13,859 nucleotides of DNA from Coemansia sp. RSA 1804 (GCA_027578815.1 JANBTH010000608.1:1-13859), one strand, 5' to 3'; shown: positions 1-8,603, counted from the stretch's first letter. A program made the numbers and translations. The notes: generated by a model not told the origin, from the sequence alone.

Positions 1-383
1 CAGTGCGGCTGGCCTTGCTTCTTTTGTTTTCTTTGCCTTGTCTTTGCATGGTTGTATTAACTAAATAAATATATTGAATTTTATTAAACACGACTAAAAG
101 TAACTAACCAAACATACATGTTGGATACTGGCAGGTTGCGATTCATTTATTCATGAGCTGTATATGGCGTAATGACAAGTCTCCAAGTGGAATTTATACA
201 TGGAATGATAGTATGTTTTTATTGCATTGTTTTATTTAAACTACAGTAATGCGGGTATGTAATGTTTTAGCTATTTTCTTTCCTAGACCATAGCAATAAT
301 ACGCTGCAGGACTTGATCTTTTTTAATTTAGAGGAGTGGCCCAGGCACACAGTATAAAGTGAGCATGTAATAGTAGAAAAATA
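1..383. other. AT-rich 3' flank of the kinase gene
   Basis: No convincing coding region is seen on either strand. The stretch is AT-rich compared with the neighbouring coding DNA and lies immediately downstream of the minus-strand kinase stop codon. It should hold that gene's 3' UTR and polyadenylation region. AATAAA hexamers on the minus strand are seen near 231-236, 144-150 and 80-86. Confidence 0.6.
231..236 (-). terminator. candidate poly(A) signal AATAAA of the kinase gene
   Basis: TTTATT on the plus strand reads AATAAA on the minus strand, about 150 bases past the kinase stop codon. This is the first canonical hexamer in the transcript direction. Further copies lie beyond it, so more than one 3' end is possible. 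The call rests on the motif and its position only. Confidence 0.4.
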
Positions 384-3300
384 CTATACAGCCGACTCAC
401 ACTCAAAAACAGCCAGTCCCTTATCCACAGAGCCAAGCAGATCAGCCAATTCAGTCGCGGCCAAAATAAACTCCTTTCGCCAGCGATTACCTGATACATA
501 TGCGGGACCGTCAACAGCAGTCTCTGGCCGGCCTGCCACGGCCTTTTCATCTGCATAGGTCTCCAAGACACCGTCTTTTTGGTCGCAGAATTCGTTCAGA
601 CCATCACACGACGCAGACCTGCGCTCTGTCGCTGTATATGCTGAAGACAATGTGCTAGCCGAAGTCTCATTGCCAGCTGTTGGTCCTTTTGTTTCGCCGT
701 CCTTGTTTACCAGTCTCAGACGCAATGAACTGCGTGTCTCGCGTGCGCTGTGTTCAACAGCCTTGCGGTGTGGGGTTTGAGCGCTATATGACATTGACCT
801 TCTGGGCTCTCTCCGCAAACGGGTTCCACTCAAACCCAAATGATTATTGCCTTGCTGGGCTTCTGAAGAGTACTCCTGCTCGTGTTCAGCGTACTCATCT
901 TCCTCACGCAGTGTCCAGCTGTCGGAAACGGTATTTGCGGCTGGGGCAAGTCTACGAAACGCTACGGCTTTTGTATGGTCGCGGCGCTGTTCAAGCGGCG
1001 ATATCGGCACGTACATGTGCGAGTTGCGCTGAGACGTTGCGGCGTCAAGATGGGACTTTTGGAAGTCGCGTGGCACTGATGTGCGAATAGATGGAAGTGA
1101 TGTTGCAGCAGCTAGAATATGAGTTGCTGAAAGCTCCTGATTTAGATGGGGATGTTGTTTCTGGCTCTTTGAATGGAGATGATAGCCAGACGAACCAAGA
1201 GCGCCGGCTCCACTAAACAGAACATGGGTAGCTCCAGACGAAGCGCCCTTCTTGGCGGTCAGCAGCCCAATGCTTGGTGGGACAGATGAAGATGGAGAAA
1301 CGTGCGGTAATGATACCCGTGACTGCAGTCTTGACGGAAGCTGGGTCTGTTGAGATGCCTCAATACGACTCATTGTCCCCGAAGACAATACATGTGTTTG
1401 ACTGTCGCTCTGCTCAGAAAGACTAGCCATGTTTTCTCCAAATGCACCGGATCTCGGCTTTTCGCCGTTGTTCAAACGCAACAACCGCAGCGTGGCCATG
1501 GCGTCGCGCAGCTTCGATGGGTAGTTGAGGCTGGTCTGCGAAGAGCTGGGACTGATCGTATTCTGAGGAATGCTTTGGCGGGACCGCATGGCCATGACAC
1601 CGAGCTCAGTGCCAAATGAGCTGCCTAGCTGCTGCTGCGACACCGATCTCCCAAGCGATCTCGCGCCAAACATCCCGCCACCATCGCTACTTGTATCACC
1701 ACCCCCTTGATTCACGGGTGTTGCAGACAACACCATGGACGGGTAGCCGGCGTCGTTGACAGGATCCATGGAAATAGACGACCATTGGCCATCAATGGCC
1801 GAAAGCGGTTTGTTTTTTGCTATAGACGCAGCACTTTCCAGCGCATTGGCGCTTGTGTCAATCCAGAGGTTCCTCGAGTTCCTGCGACTCTCTCCATACC
1901 CAATACTGCTGCTTTTGCGCTGCTTTGGATAGACCTCATCACCAGCCCCGACTGGCTGTGCGTTTACTGATATTGATATGCCGCTTGAGCCCGTATGGAT
2001 TCCGCGCAAATGGCGTTTGATTGCAGCAGGAAACGCATCAACAGTAACTCGACGTGAGTTTTTCTTATCGACATCCAGGATCCTTGACGATGGTGTTCTG
2101 TGGCTGGACATCACGTCAAGCAGCTCGTGCATACGCAAAGCTTCGGACCCGGGCACGTGAGCCTCTGCAGACCCAGTGCTGCTGTGCTGTAGAATCTCTT
2201 TTGCCGTTGAGTGGGTGTTCTCTTGTTGGGGACGGTGCCGGTGGAAAATGCTGCGGCTAGATCCAGCCAATTTCCCTTTCAGGTGGCCCATCTCAAGCGA
2301 GGATGTGGCAAGGCCCTTGCCAGACCGCTTTCCGCTAATACTGCTGCTGTCGCTTTGGTTTGCATTTGAGCTGCTGCCGCCCAGCCATCGTCGACGAACG
2401 CTCAGCGGGACACGCCAGAACTTGCCATGACCAGATGACGACCTCGCGCTCTTGTCAGCACCGCCCAGTACGCTACGAGTAAATCTCTTGTATCTGTGCT
2501 TCTTTCTGCCGTGATCGCGCATGGTAATATACTCGTGGTCGTCTTCGGCTTCAACTGCTGTGATTCTCATTGTCGGCATTTCAACGCTGGATGCCCGGGC
2601 TGCGTCAAGGTTTAGGCTATGGCGACGCATTGCGTCCATGTCAGAGCCGCTACGCAAGCTGCGACTGGAGTTAATGACGCCATTGGCATCTGGCCCAGAT
2701 CTAGGCAGAGCGCCATTGGTCGCGGCTCCCGCCCTCGCAGAGACCCCATTCCTGGTTATGCGCATCTGAAGCACATTGTCCTCATCGTCTGGCCGCAGCG
2801 GATCGGATCTGAAGAGCTGTCGAACAAACAAGGGCTCAATGCTGGGTGTGTCGGATCCATCGCTGTTTTCTGGCGAAGCGTGTACAGAACGAGCTTTCTG
2901 AGAATGGCCGCTATGAGTTTGTTTGCTAGCCTCGTCCTTGCTGTCGGTCGAAGCCAAAAGAGCCCTATTCCCTGTACTACTGTGGTGGTCACCAACGCCT
3001 CCATCACTGCTGCTATTGCTACGGCTGTTCCCGTTTATGTCGTCCGCCGCGCTTGCAGACTGCGCATTCTGAGGAATAGCCGATGCGACATTGCTTGAAA
3101 ACAGCGACGAGTGTGACCCATAGTCGCCCTCGCCATCGCTGACGACTGAAAACTGATCAAAGTTCCACGACTCGGTTATACTGGCCTCCGACGTGCTCTG
3201 CATGCCGTCGTTTCCATCCAAAAGATCCTTCTCCTCGGATCGCGCATTAACCAGCCACTCGTTGTAGCGGACAATCAGATCGGACACCTTTGCAGCATGT

Positions 3301-4308
3301 TTCCCGTGACCAGCGCGCACAAACTTGCTTTGCTTCAACAGCTCACGAGCAGAGGGACGCTGTGTAAAGTCAACCTCCAAGCAGCGCGAAACAAAATCAC
3401 GCATCTCTTTGCTGGCCTGCTCTGGGGTCAGCTGCTTTGGGCCCTTGCGCGGAATGAGGAACAATGCACGCTTTGGGTCCTCGTCGGCGTATGGTGGAAC
3501 ACCGGTGGTGATTTCATAGGCAGTGATCCCAAGCGACCAGATATCAGCCTTAAAGTCGTACACTTGGCCCTTTTGAATCACTTCTGGCGCCATCCAGTAA
3601 GGCGTGCCCACAAAGGAATATGACTTTGCTGACGCCTGCATCACTTGGCGTGCCACACCAAAGTCGCACAGTTGCACAACGCCTTCGGTGGTGACTAGAA
3701 TATTCGCAGCCTTAATATCTCTGTGCATAATTCCCGAAATGTGCAGATAATCAAGCGCGAGAAGGACGCCATACATGATGCTCGATATGTACTTTTCGTC
3801 TACAGGCCCAGCCTGCATTAGCTTGTGGATGCTGCCGCCAGAAGCATAATCCATGATGATCCACATGCGCGACGACTCGATAAACGACCCGTAGTACTGC
3901 GCAATGTGCGGCGAGTGCAGCTGTGAGAGCAGATTTATCTCGCGCTGCATGTCGCTAAAGTCCTCCTCATAATCGAGATTGAGTATTTTGATGGCGACAA
4001 TGCGTCCGGTTACTGTATCGCGTCTACAAAACACAATTCCAAGCGGTGCACAAAATAGAGATAGGGAGAGGGGAGATGAGGGAGTCGAAAGCGGAAGCGG
4101 AAATTAGTACCGGCCACAAAAGGGCTGGAAGGAAGAAAAAAAAAACAAAGCAAGTGGTGTGAACCTAACACTAGGCCGCTGTTGGCAGCGTGACTCCAGC
4201 ACGCGATGATCTGACAAACTATACATACCCACGGTAGACTACGCCGTACGCACCGCGTCCAACCAGCTCCTTCTTCTCATAGCGACGTGCGGACAGGGGC
4301 AGACTCAT
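384..4308 (-). CDS. nak1: Ste20/GCK-family Ser/Thr protein kinase, NAK1/Kic1/POD-6 type (two exons, 1239 aa)
   Basis: The gene joins exon 1 (4308-4229, 80 bases) to exon 2 (4023-384), phase 2 across the junction (GG|A, Gly27). Exon 1 supplies the start and the glycine loop GRGAYGVVYRG (residues 17-27). Exon 2 supplies VAIK (Lys39), HRDIKAAN (Asp129), DFG (Asp147) and GTPYWMAPE (166-174), so all catalytic residues are present and the kinase domain spans about 10-261. Subfamily marks are an LMxAGPxxEKYIS-like segment, QLCDFGVA, and PPYADEDP followed by FLIPRKGP, as in Nak1 (fission yeast), Kic1 (budding yeast) and POD-6 (Neurospora). In those fungi the kinase acts with Hym1/Mo25 and the Furry-type scaffold upstream of the NDR kinase Cbk1/Orb6 in polarised growth. 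Residues about 285-1190 are Ser-rich and probably disordered, with basic RRxS/T sites. The last ~40 residues (WRKEFILAATELADLLG onward) look like an ordered amphipathic helix. Family assignment is firm; the exact orthologue name is inferred. Confidence 0.9.
4024..4228 (-). other. nak1: intron of the kinase gene (205 bases)
   Basis: The donor is GTATGT at 4228-4223 and the acceptor is TTTTGTAG ending at 4024. A perfect TACTAAT branch site lies at 4109-4103. Splicing restores an uninterrupted kinase N-lobe (YRG|RDTVTGRIVAIK), which is strong evidence for both boundaries. An uninterrupted reading frame would begin at a GTG inside this intron (4034) and lose the glycine loop. Confidence 0.9.
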
Positions 4309-4319
4309 TACTCCTTCAT
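4308..4319 (-). promoter_or_regulatory. minimal upstream ORF (Met-Lys-Glu-stop) overlapping the kinase start codon
   Basis: On the minus strand the kinase ATG is preceded by ATG AAG GAG TAA, and the last A of that stop is the A of the kinase ATG (TAATG). If the transcript starts upstream of 4319, ribosomes would meet this three-codon ORF first and could reach the kinase start by termination-reinitiation or leaky scanning. The arrangement is read directly from the sequence. Its regulatory role is inference, since the transcription start is not known. Confidence 0.45.
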
Positions 4320-4524
4320 TACAAGGAAGGAGGAGACGAGTTGGCAAGAAGCAGTCAAGGGAGAGATAAGAAAGCGCGCGTCCAGTGTATTTTAGTTTTC
4401 GACGTGAACAGGCAGCTTAGAGAGGCGGAACGACCGACAAGGAAAATGAGCTAGCTACTTTTCTATTGAAAACAGCTTGAAATGCACATGCAGGAATGGG
4501 CGGATAGTCAAATGGTTTCTGGCT

Positions 4525-4645
4525 GGAGAAGGGTAGGAAGTAAGAAGAGAAAGAGGAGCAAGAAAAGGGAAAAGGAAAAGGAGATACAGGAAGCAGAGGA
4601 GTTGAAAGGGGAGAGAATAAAATAAAACGGAAAGAAGAAAGGGGG
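4525..4645. repeat. polypurine/polypyrimidine tract (~120 bp)
   Basis: On the plus strand roughly nine of ten bases are A or G, with many GAA, GGA and AAAGG blocks, interrupted by single pyrimidines. In the direction of nak1 transcription it is a CT-rich strand, like the CT-rich stretches before CRC1, CYB5 and ELL in this window. Such tracts are common in fungal promoters and can exclude nucleosomes or form triplex DNA; the function here is inferred. Confidence 0.6.
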
Positions 4646-4730
4646 TTGTTGCAAAACAACGTCAACGCAAACCACAAATAGAGAAAATATTAAGAGGGAG
4701 AAGAGAAATCACGCAGCATCATAGCCACAC

Positions 4731-4898
4731 ATGTCTTCCCATACGTTTCCGCCCACTGAAAGATCGGGATTGAAAGACGAGCCAAGAGTTTCCAGATCGA
4801 TATTCTTGCGCTCATTCGATATTTTCAAGCGTTTGGTACGTCAATATTATCATTCATTATTATCTAGCAGGGCGGCAGGGTGCGGCGTTGCTTTCTAG
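4731..4898 (+). promoter_or_regulatory. 55-codon upstream ORF (or alternative first exon) before CTNNBL1
   Basis: An ATG at 4731 opens 55 codons (beginning MSSHTFPPTERSG) and stops at 4896-4898, 31 bases before the CTNNBL1 start; no other ATG lies between 4731 and 4930. Inside it, GTACGT at 4836 could act as a splice donor. Joined to the acceptor TTTCTATAG ending at 4914, it would remove 79 bases and fuse 35 codons in frame to CTNNBL1 (phase 0). I cannot tell whether this is a translated uORF, a real alternative N-terminus, or simply upstream of the transcription start. Confidence 0.35.
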
Positions 4899-4929
4899 TT
4901 TGGTATTTCTATAGTTTTTGGTTGCGAAG

Positions 4930-6861
4930 ATGGACATTAATGATATATTCAACGAGAAGGTCACAAACACGACGCTGAATCCGTCGAAAAACAAGCGCAA
5001 GATGGGAGCAGCACCGAGTTTGCGGGAGCTAAAGAGCGGCGGGTACGGGTTTGCCGAGGATGTCTCCGAATCCAATAAACGGGCGCGGCCCAGCGGCGCA
5101 GGCGACGATGCAGAGACGCAGGATAGTGATAGCAACAGCGATAGCGATGGCGAGGGAGGGCGGTTTTTCTCAGACGGGCTGACGACGCACGAGAAGGGGG
5201 TAATGAAGTGGGTGGACCACATGGAGGAGGTGGATGGTACGCTCGACCACATATCGGTGCAGCGAATGGTGCTGCGGCTGGAGCGCGCAGTATCCAGGAA
5301 CACGCAGGATCGGATCAAGCACGCAGAAGAGCCTGAGCACTTTGCAGAGTCCGAGGCTGAGCTGGACGAGGCGATCCAGCGCCTGCTGATGCTTGCAAAC
5401 GATGTGCAGTGTCTTCGGACGCTTGAGGAACTGGGTGCCCTCCCAACTCTTGTCGGACTCATGGCGCACGAAAACGCAGACATTACGCTGGATGTAATTC
5501 AGCTGGTGGTTGAGCTGACGGCTGAGGACGCCTGGAGCCAGGAAGGCGAGTCGCTGGAGGAGCGCAGGGCTGTTGTTGGGTTTGTCGCGTCCCTAGCGGA
5601 CAACGAGTTCTTTGAGATGCTGGGCCAGAATCTGCGGCGATTAAACGAGGCGGCAGGGTCTCTCGAAGGCGAGGCAGATCGCCAGGGCGTGTTCCAGACG
5701 CTTACGCTGGTCGAGAACCTTGTATCTCTTGATATGCAGCTTGCAGAGCGTGCAGTCAGGGCTGCGAGACTGCTAGAGTGGCTGCAGTCGCGTGTCACGA
5801 CCGCAAGGGCTGCACCTGACGAGGAGGGGACTGCTGTGGATTCCAACCAGCAGTATGCGGCTGAGATAGTGTCGATTCTTCTTCAGTCGCTGCCAAGGCT
5901 CCGCAACGAGGTTGCTGAAAGCACTGGTTTTGTGGATGTGCTGCTCAACTGTCTGGCCAGATACCGGAAGCGCACGCCCACGGATGGCATTGAAACGGAG
6001 TATCTGGAGAACATAGTGGACTCGTTATGCGTGCTGGTTGCCGAGCCAAGAGGAAAGGCTGTGTTTGTTGGCCTTGAGGGCGTGGAGCTTTTGGTCGTGC
6101 TTCAGAAGCAACATCAGCACGTTGGGCGTCTTTTGTCGCTGAAGATTCTCGACTACGCTCTTTCTCCGCCTCCACCGCCACCATCGCAGGAAACCCAAAC
6201 CGGAACATCCCCCGCCAGCAAGACAGAGCGGGAGATTGCCAAGCGATACATTGATGCAATGGGACTAAAGTATCTTCTCTCGATTCTGATGCACCATGGG
6301 AAGGGAGGCGCGCAAAGACTGTTCAAAAAGCACCCAGAGACTGATGAGCGCGCAATAAACTGCATTTCATGGCTTCTGCGGCTGACAGACCGCGAAACAC
6401 CGGCTCATTGGCGTGTGCTTGCAAAGTTCACCCCGTCGGCGGCAGACGCAGCCAGCTGGAAGCCGCACGTTGATCGAGTGGTGGAGCTGAACATTGCGTT
6501 TGCCGAGCGTGTGAGGGAGGCTGAGGATCGGTTTGATGGAGCTGCGCACGAGAGCGATGGCGAGGATGATTCTGCCGAAGAACGGTACTTGAGTCGTCTG
6601 GATGCCGGTCTCTTCTCGCTGCAGATGACCGACATTGTTCTTGCATTCATTGCCGCCGACGAGCAGGTGCGTGAGCGGATCGAGAAGCAGCTCCGTAGAA
6701 AAGGCCGGTCTCTTGCCGCTGTGCGCGATGAGCTTGGCGAGCATACTGCAGCCAAGAGCGCCAAGTCACTGACGGCAGCTGAGACACTTAACAGAGGAGA
6801 CCGTTCCAAGGACCAGGCAGTGTCTGAAATGCAACTCTCTGAAATGATTCCGCTATTGTAG
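4930..6861 (+). CDS. CTNNBL1: CTNNBL1-like nuclear ARM-repeat protein, spliceosome-associated (643 aa)
   Basis: In animals CTNNBL1 binds the Prp19/CDC5L spliceosome complex, notably nuclear localisation signals of CDC5L and PRP31. The N-terminus (MDINDIFNEK) is followed by basic NKRK and NKRARP patches (about 21-24 and 49-53, likely nuclear signals) and an acidic Ser/Asp stretch (57-77). Helical ARM-type repeats run from about 140 to 600. Recognisable family segments include SEAELDEAI, ITLDVIQLVVELT, VFQTLTLVENL, AAEIVSILLQ, LENIVDSLCVL and the conserved SRLDAGLFSLQ near the C-terminus, followed by the RRKGRSLAAVRDEL helix. Length is somewhat above the human 563 aa because of the acidic N-terminus and a Pro-rich loop (PPPPPP, near 415). 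The start is the ATG at 4930, because an in-frame TTG at 4918 is non-canonical and MD-hydrophobic-D fits the family. Single exon, complete. Confidence 0.93.
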   Translation: MDINDIFNEKVTNTTLNPSKNKRKMGAAPSLRELKSGGYGFAEDVSESNKRARPSGAGDDAETQDSDSNSDSDGEGGRFFSDGLTTHEKGVMKWVDHMEEVDGTLDHISVQRMVLRLERAVSRNTQDRIKHAEEPEHFAESEAELDEAIQRLLMLANDVQCLRTLEELGALPTLVGLMAHENADITLDVIQLVVELTAEDAWSQEGESLEERRAVVGFVASLADNEFFEMLGQNLRRLNEAAGSLEGEADRQGVFQTLTLVENLVSLDMQLAERAVRAARLLEWLQSRVTTARAAPDEEGTAVDSNQQYAAEIVSILLQSLPRLRNEVAESTGFVDVLLNCLARYRKRTPTDGIETEYLENIVDSLCVLVAEPRGKAVFVGLEGVELLVVLQKQHQHVGRLLSLKILDYALSPPPPPPSQETQTGTSPASKTEREIAKRYIDAMGLKYLLSILMHHGKGGAQRLFKKHPETDERAINCISWLLRLTDRETPAHWRVLAKFTPSAADAASWKPHVDRVVELNIAFAERVREAEDRFDGAAHESDGEDDSAEERYLSRLDAGLFSLQMTDIVLAFIAADEQVRERIEKQLRRKGRSLAAVRDELGEHTAAKSAKSLTAAETLNRGDRSKDQAVSEMQLSEMIPLL

Positions 6862-6937
6862 CTGGCATTTTTTTTAGTAAACATTACTTAAAGATTGTAT
6901 GTATTATTGTATCCGTTGCGCAGAGTGGATAAGATGG
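6862..6937. terminator. shared 3' region of convergent CTNNBL1 and CRC1
   Basis: Only 76 bases separate the two stop codons. The plus strand carries a T8 run and AGTAAA soon after the CTNNBL1 stop, then an AT-rich stretch. No canonical AATAAA for CRC1 lies in the gap, so the CRC1 transcript probably ends within, and antisense to, the CTNNBL1 coding region. Confidence 0.5.
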
Positions 6938-8048
6938 CTACCAGAGATTGTTCATGAACTGCAGCGACAATTCGACGCCGAGGAAGCACGCCGCATTAGC
7001 AGGGAAGGCGCGCAGCAGAGCTGGGCCCATTCCGCGGAAGAGCGCGCCTGCGCCCTCAGTGCGCATCATCTCGACAAACACCTGACGGACGCCGCTGTAC
7101 TTTCCTTCGGGAGCTGTCTGCAGCCGCGACTTGAGGACGTCGGGCGGAATAGCAACCGCCCAGTTGGCCATGCCTGCCAGGCCGCCAGCAGTCACAATGG
7201 CCAGCGGCGAGATCGAGCCTTGCCCGGCGCTCTGGTTGGTCAGAGCCTTCTTTATCAGCTCGTATGCGCCAAAGTACGCCACGCTGCCAGGCACATCGCG
7301 TAGAAGCGTTGCGCATGTGCCTTTGAACAGGCTGGTGATTCCGCCTGCGCGTACAATTCCAGCTGCCGCGTCGACTGGGCCCTTGTAGGCTGGCCCCGCT
7401 CCGTTGGCCGATGCCACTTGCAGGCTGCACTTGATGCGCTCCATCGGTGCCATGATCGCTGTGGTTGGGATCGCTGAGAATCCACCCGCAAACAGGATCT
7501 GGCCCGTCGACAGACTGTCAGTCGGCGACTACAAAAACACAGCAAAAGGGAAGGGGGGAGAGAGAGAAGGAGCCGGCCGTGTGAGAGGCTTCAGTGGTTA
7601 GAAAGCGAAAGCTGATGATGGATGAGGTCTGGGTTTCACATGCAAAATCACATGGGCTGCCAACGACTGAAATTTGTCAAGAAAGAAAGGTTCTTACCAT
7701 GTTGTAGGTCGAGCGCACGATCTTCTGCCCCAGGTCGTAGCCCCAGAAGCAGATGGCAAACACCGGTGTTGCTCCGACCAACGGCGCTGCCATTCCGCGG
7801 TACATCCCACGAATCCCGTTCTCCGCAAGCGTCTTGCGGAAGCAGTCCAGCGTGCTCTTGTACTCTGTCGACGTCTGCATCCTCACTTTGAGCAGATCCA
7901 GAGGGTGTCCTGCTGCCACCAGGCACATGCCGCCAAATCCTCCAGACAGGAACGACTTTACAGCAGACGACCCCTTTTGCGTTTCCTGGGTCTTTGTCTC
8001 GGGGACGGAAACAGGTGCCGCTTTGGCTTTGGCTTCGGCTGTTGACAT
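6938..8048 (-). CDS. CRC1: mitochondrial carnitine/acylcarnitine carrier, SLC25 family (two exons, 313 aa)
   Basis: The CDS joins 8048-7698 (117 codons) to 7528-6938, phase 0. The protein would exchange cytosolic acylcarnitines for matrix carnitine across the inner mitochondrial membrane, feeding beta-oxidation or moving acetyl units. All three carrier signatures are present: HPLDLLKVRMQ (48-58), MAPMERIKCSLQ (144-155) and IPPDVLKSRLQ (244-254), giving three repeats and six helices. Assignment to the carnitine carrier rather than another SLC25 member rests on TPVFAICFWGYDLGQK after repeat 1, AIPTTAIMAPMER (Glu instead of Asp in the second signature), LLRDVPGSVAYFGAYE, and LLRAFPANAACFLGVE at the C-terminus, all typical of Crc1/AcuH/SLC25A20. 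Residues 1-28 are a soluble Ala/Lys-rich extension. The start at 8048 is the first AUG downstream of the TATA box; 240 leader bases hold no other AUG. Confidence 0.95.
7529..7697 (-). other. CRC1: intron of CRC1 (169 bases)
   Basis: The donor GTAAGA follows an ATG codon (Met117) and the acceptor is TTTTTGTAG ending at 7529. A TCTAAC branch-like site lies near 7598-7603, followed by a long pyrimidine tract. Splicing joins helix 2 and the following loop to the second repeat in frame (YNM|SPTDSLSTG). Confidence 0.92.
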
Positions 8049-8110
8049 GGCTGACGTGTGTGTGTGTGTATGCGTGTGCTGTGAGCAGCTGTTGGCGTGT
8101 GGTATTAAGC

Positions 8111-8165
8111 AGAAGAAGAAGAAGAAGAAGAAGAAGAAGAAGAAGAAGAAGAAGAAGAAGAAGAA
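8111..8165. repeat. (GAA)n/(TTC)n microsatellite in the CRC1 leader, about 18 units
   Basis: A perfect 55-base run of the AAG/AGA trinucleotide on the plus strand (CTT/TTC on the CRC1 mRNA strand) lies 63 bases upstream of the CRC1 start codon. It sits between the TATA box and the ATG, so it is probably in the 5' UTR. Repeats of this class are length-unstable and can form triplex DNA. A short (GT)7 run lies close by at 8056-8069. Confidence 0.85.
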
Positions 8166-8288
8166 AGCTGTAGTACGGGTGATGATGGTACAAATAAAAG
8201 TCTGACAATATCCAATGCAGTGAGAAAGGAGAGGAAAGAAAGAGCCAAGAGCAACCGTTGCAACGGAAAACGGCACACCTGAAACAAG

Positions 8289-8296
8289 CTTATATA
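8289..8296 (-). promoter_or_regulatory. TATA box of CRC1 (TATATAAG)
   Basis: The minus strand reads TATATAAG, close to the TATAWAAR consensus, 241 bases upstream of the CRC1 ATG. No ATG occurs on the mRNA strand between this site and the CRC1 start, which fits a transcription start just downstream and a leader of about 200 bases. Confidence 0.55.
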
Positions 8297-8520
8297 TGCG
8301 CGCAAGGCGTGTGGCGAATATCAGTAGGTCCCTGAGTGCAGAAAACCAGCAACAACAACAGCAGCAGCACATGCGCTCAAATAAAAATGGGAACCCGTCT
8401 TTGCCGTCGCTCCTTTATCTTCTTCTCCTTATCTCTAGTGCTGAAAGACGACTGGCCAAAACCACCCTACGCAATAACGACCGCTGTTAGAAAAGCGCAA
8501 ATGGAAGGACATGTGTGGTT

Positions 8521-8543
8521 CGGAGAGATTTCACTTAAAGCCG
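8521..8543 (-). promoter_or_regulatory. match to the yeast oleate-response element consensus
   Basis: Read on the CRC1 strand this is CGG-CTT-TAA-N11-CCG, which fits CGGN3TNAN9-12CCG, the site bound by Oaf1/Pip2 in budding yeast. It lies about 225 bases upstream of the CRC1 TATA box. Fatty-acid control would suit a carnitine carrier, but Oaf1/Pip2 are best known from Saccharomycotina, and one such match in 1.3 kb can arise by chance. Confidence 0.25.
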
Positions 8544-8562
8544 TCCGTTTCCCGCTGTTTTT

Positions 8563-8603
8563 CCAATGATTGGGCGGAGAGCCTTGCCAGTTGCTAGGCC
8601 AAT
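8563..8603. promoter_or_regulatory. triple CCAAT-box cluster upstream of CRC1
   Basis: Three CCAAT pentamers lie within 41 bases: CCAAT at 8563-8567, its inverse ATTGG at 8569-8573 (together CCAATGATTGG), and CCAAT at 8599-8603. A GGGCGGAG box adjoins the second. CCAAT sites are bound by the Hap/NF-Y complex, a known activator of respiratory and metabolic genes in fungi. Their spacing from the CRC1 TATA box (about 270-310 bases) suits upstream activation. Confidence 0.45.

Larger units (their letters stand above)
4309..4929. promoter_or_regulatory. divergent promoter region between nak1 and CTNNBL1
   Basis: These 621 bases separate two genes transcribed away from each other, so they must carry both promoters. 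Three parts can be seen: a leader of about 200 bases next to nak1, a strongly purine-rich stretch around 4525-4645, and a balanced-composition segment at 4700-4929 holding a 55-codon open frame before CTNNBL1. I see no clear TATA box for either gene. Confidence 0.6.

Noticed and set aside
680..3623. Many plus-strand ORFs across the kinase gene
   Set aside because: All are antisense shadows of the long kinase exon, with no start context or family resemblance.
8049..8372. In-frame 108-codon N-terminal extension of CRC1 with poly-Phe and His-Thr repeats
   Set aside because: The frame is open only because the CTT microsatellite and GT run contain no stops. Its ATG lies upstream of the TATA box, and carriers of this family start near MSTAEAK.
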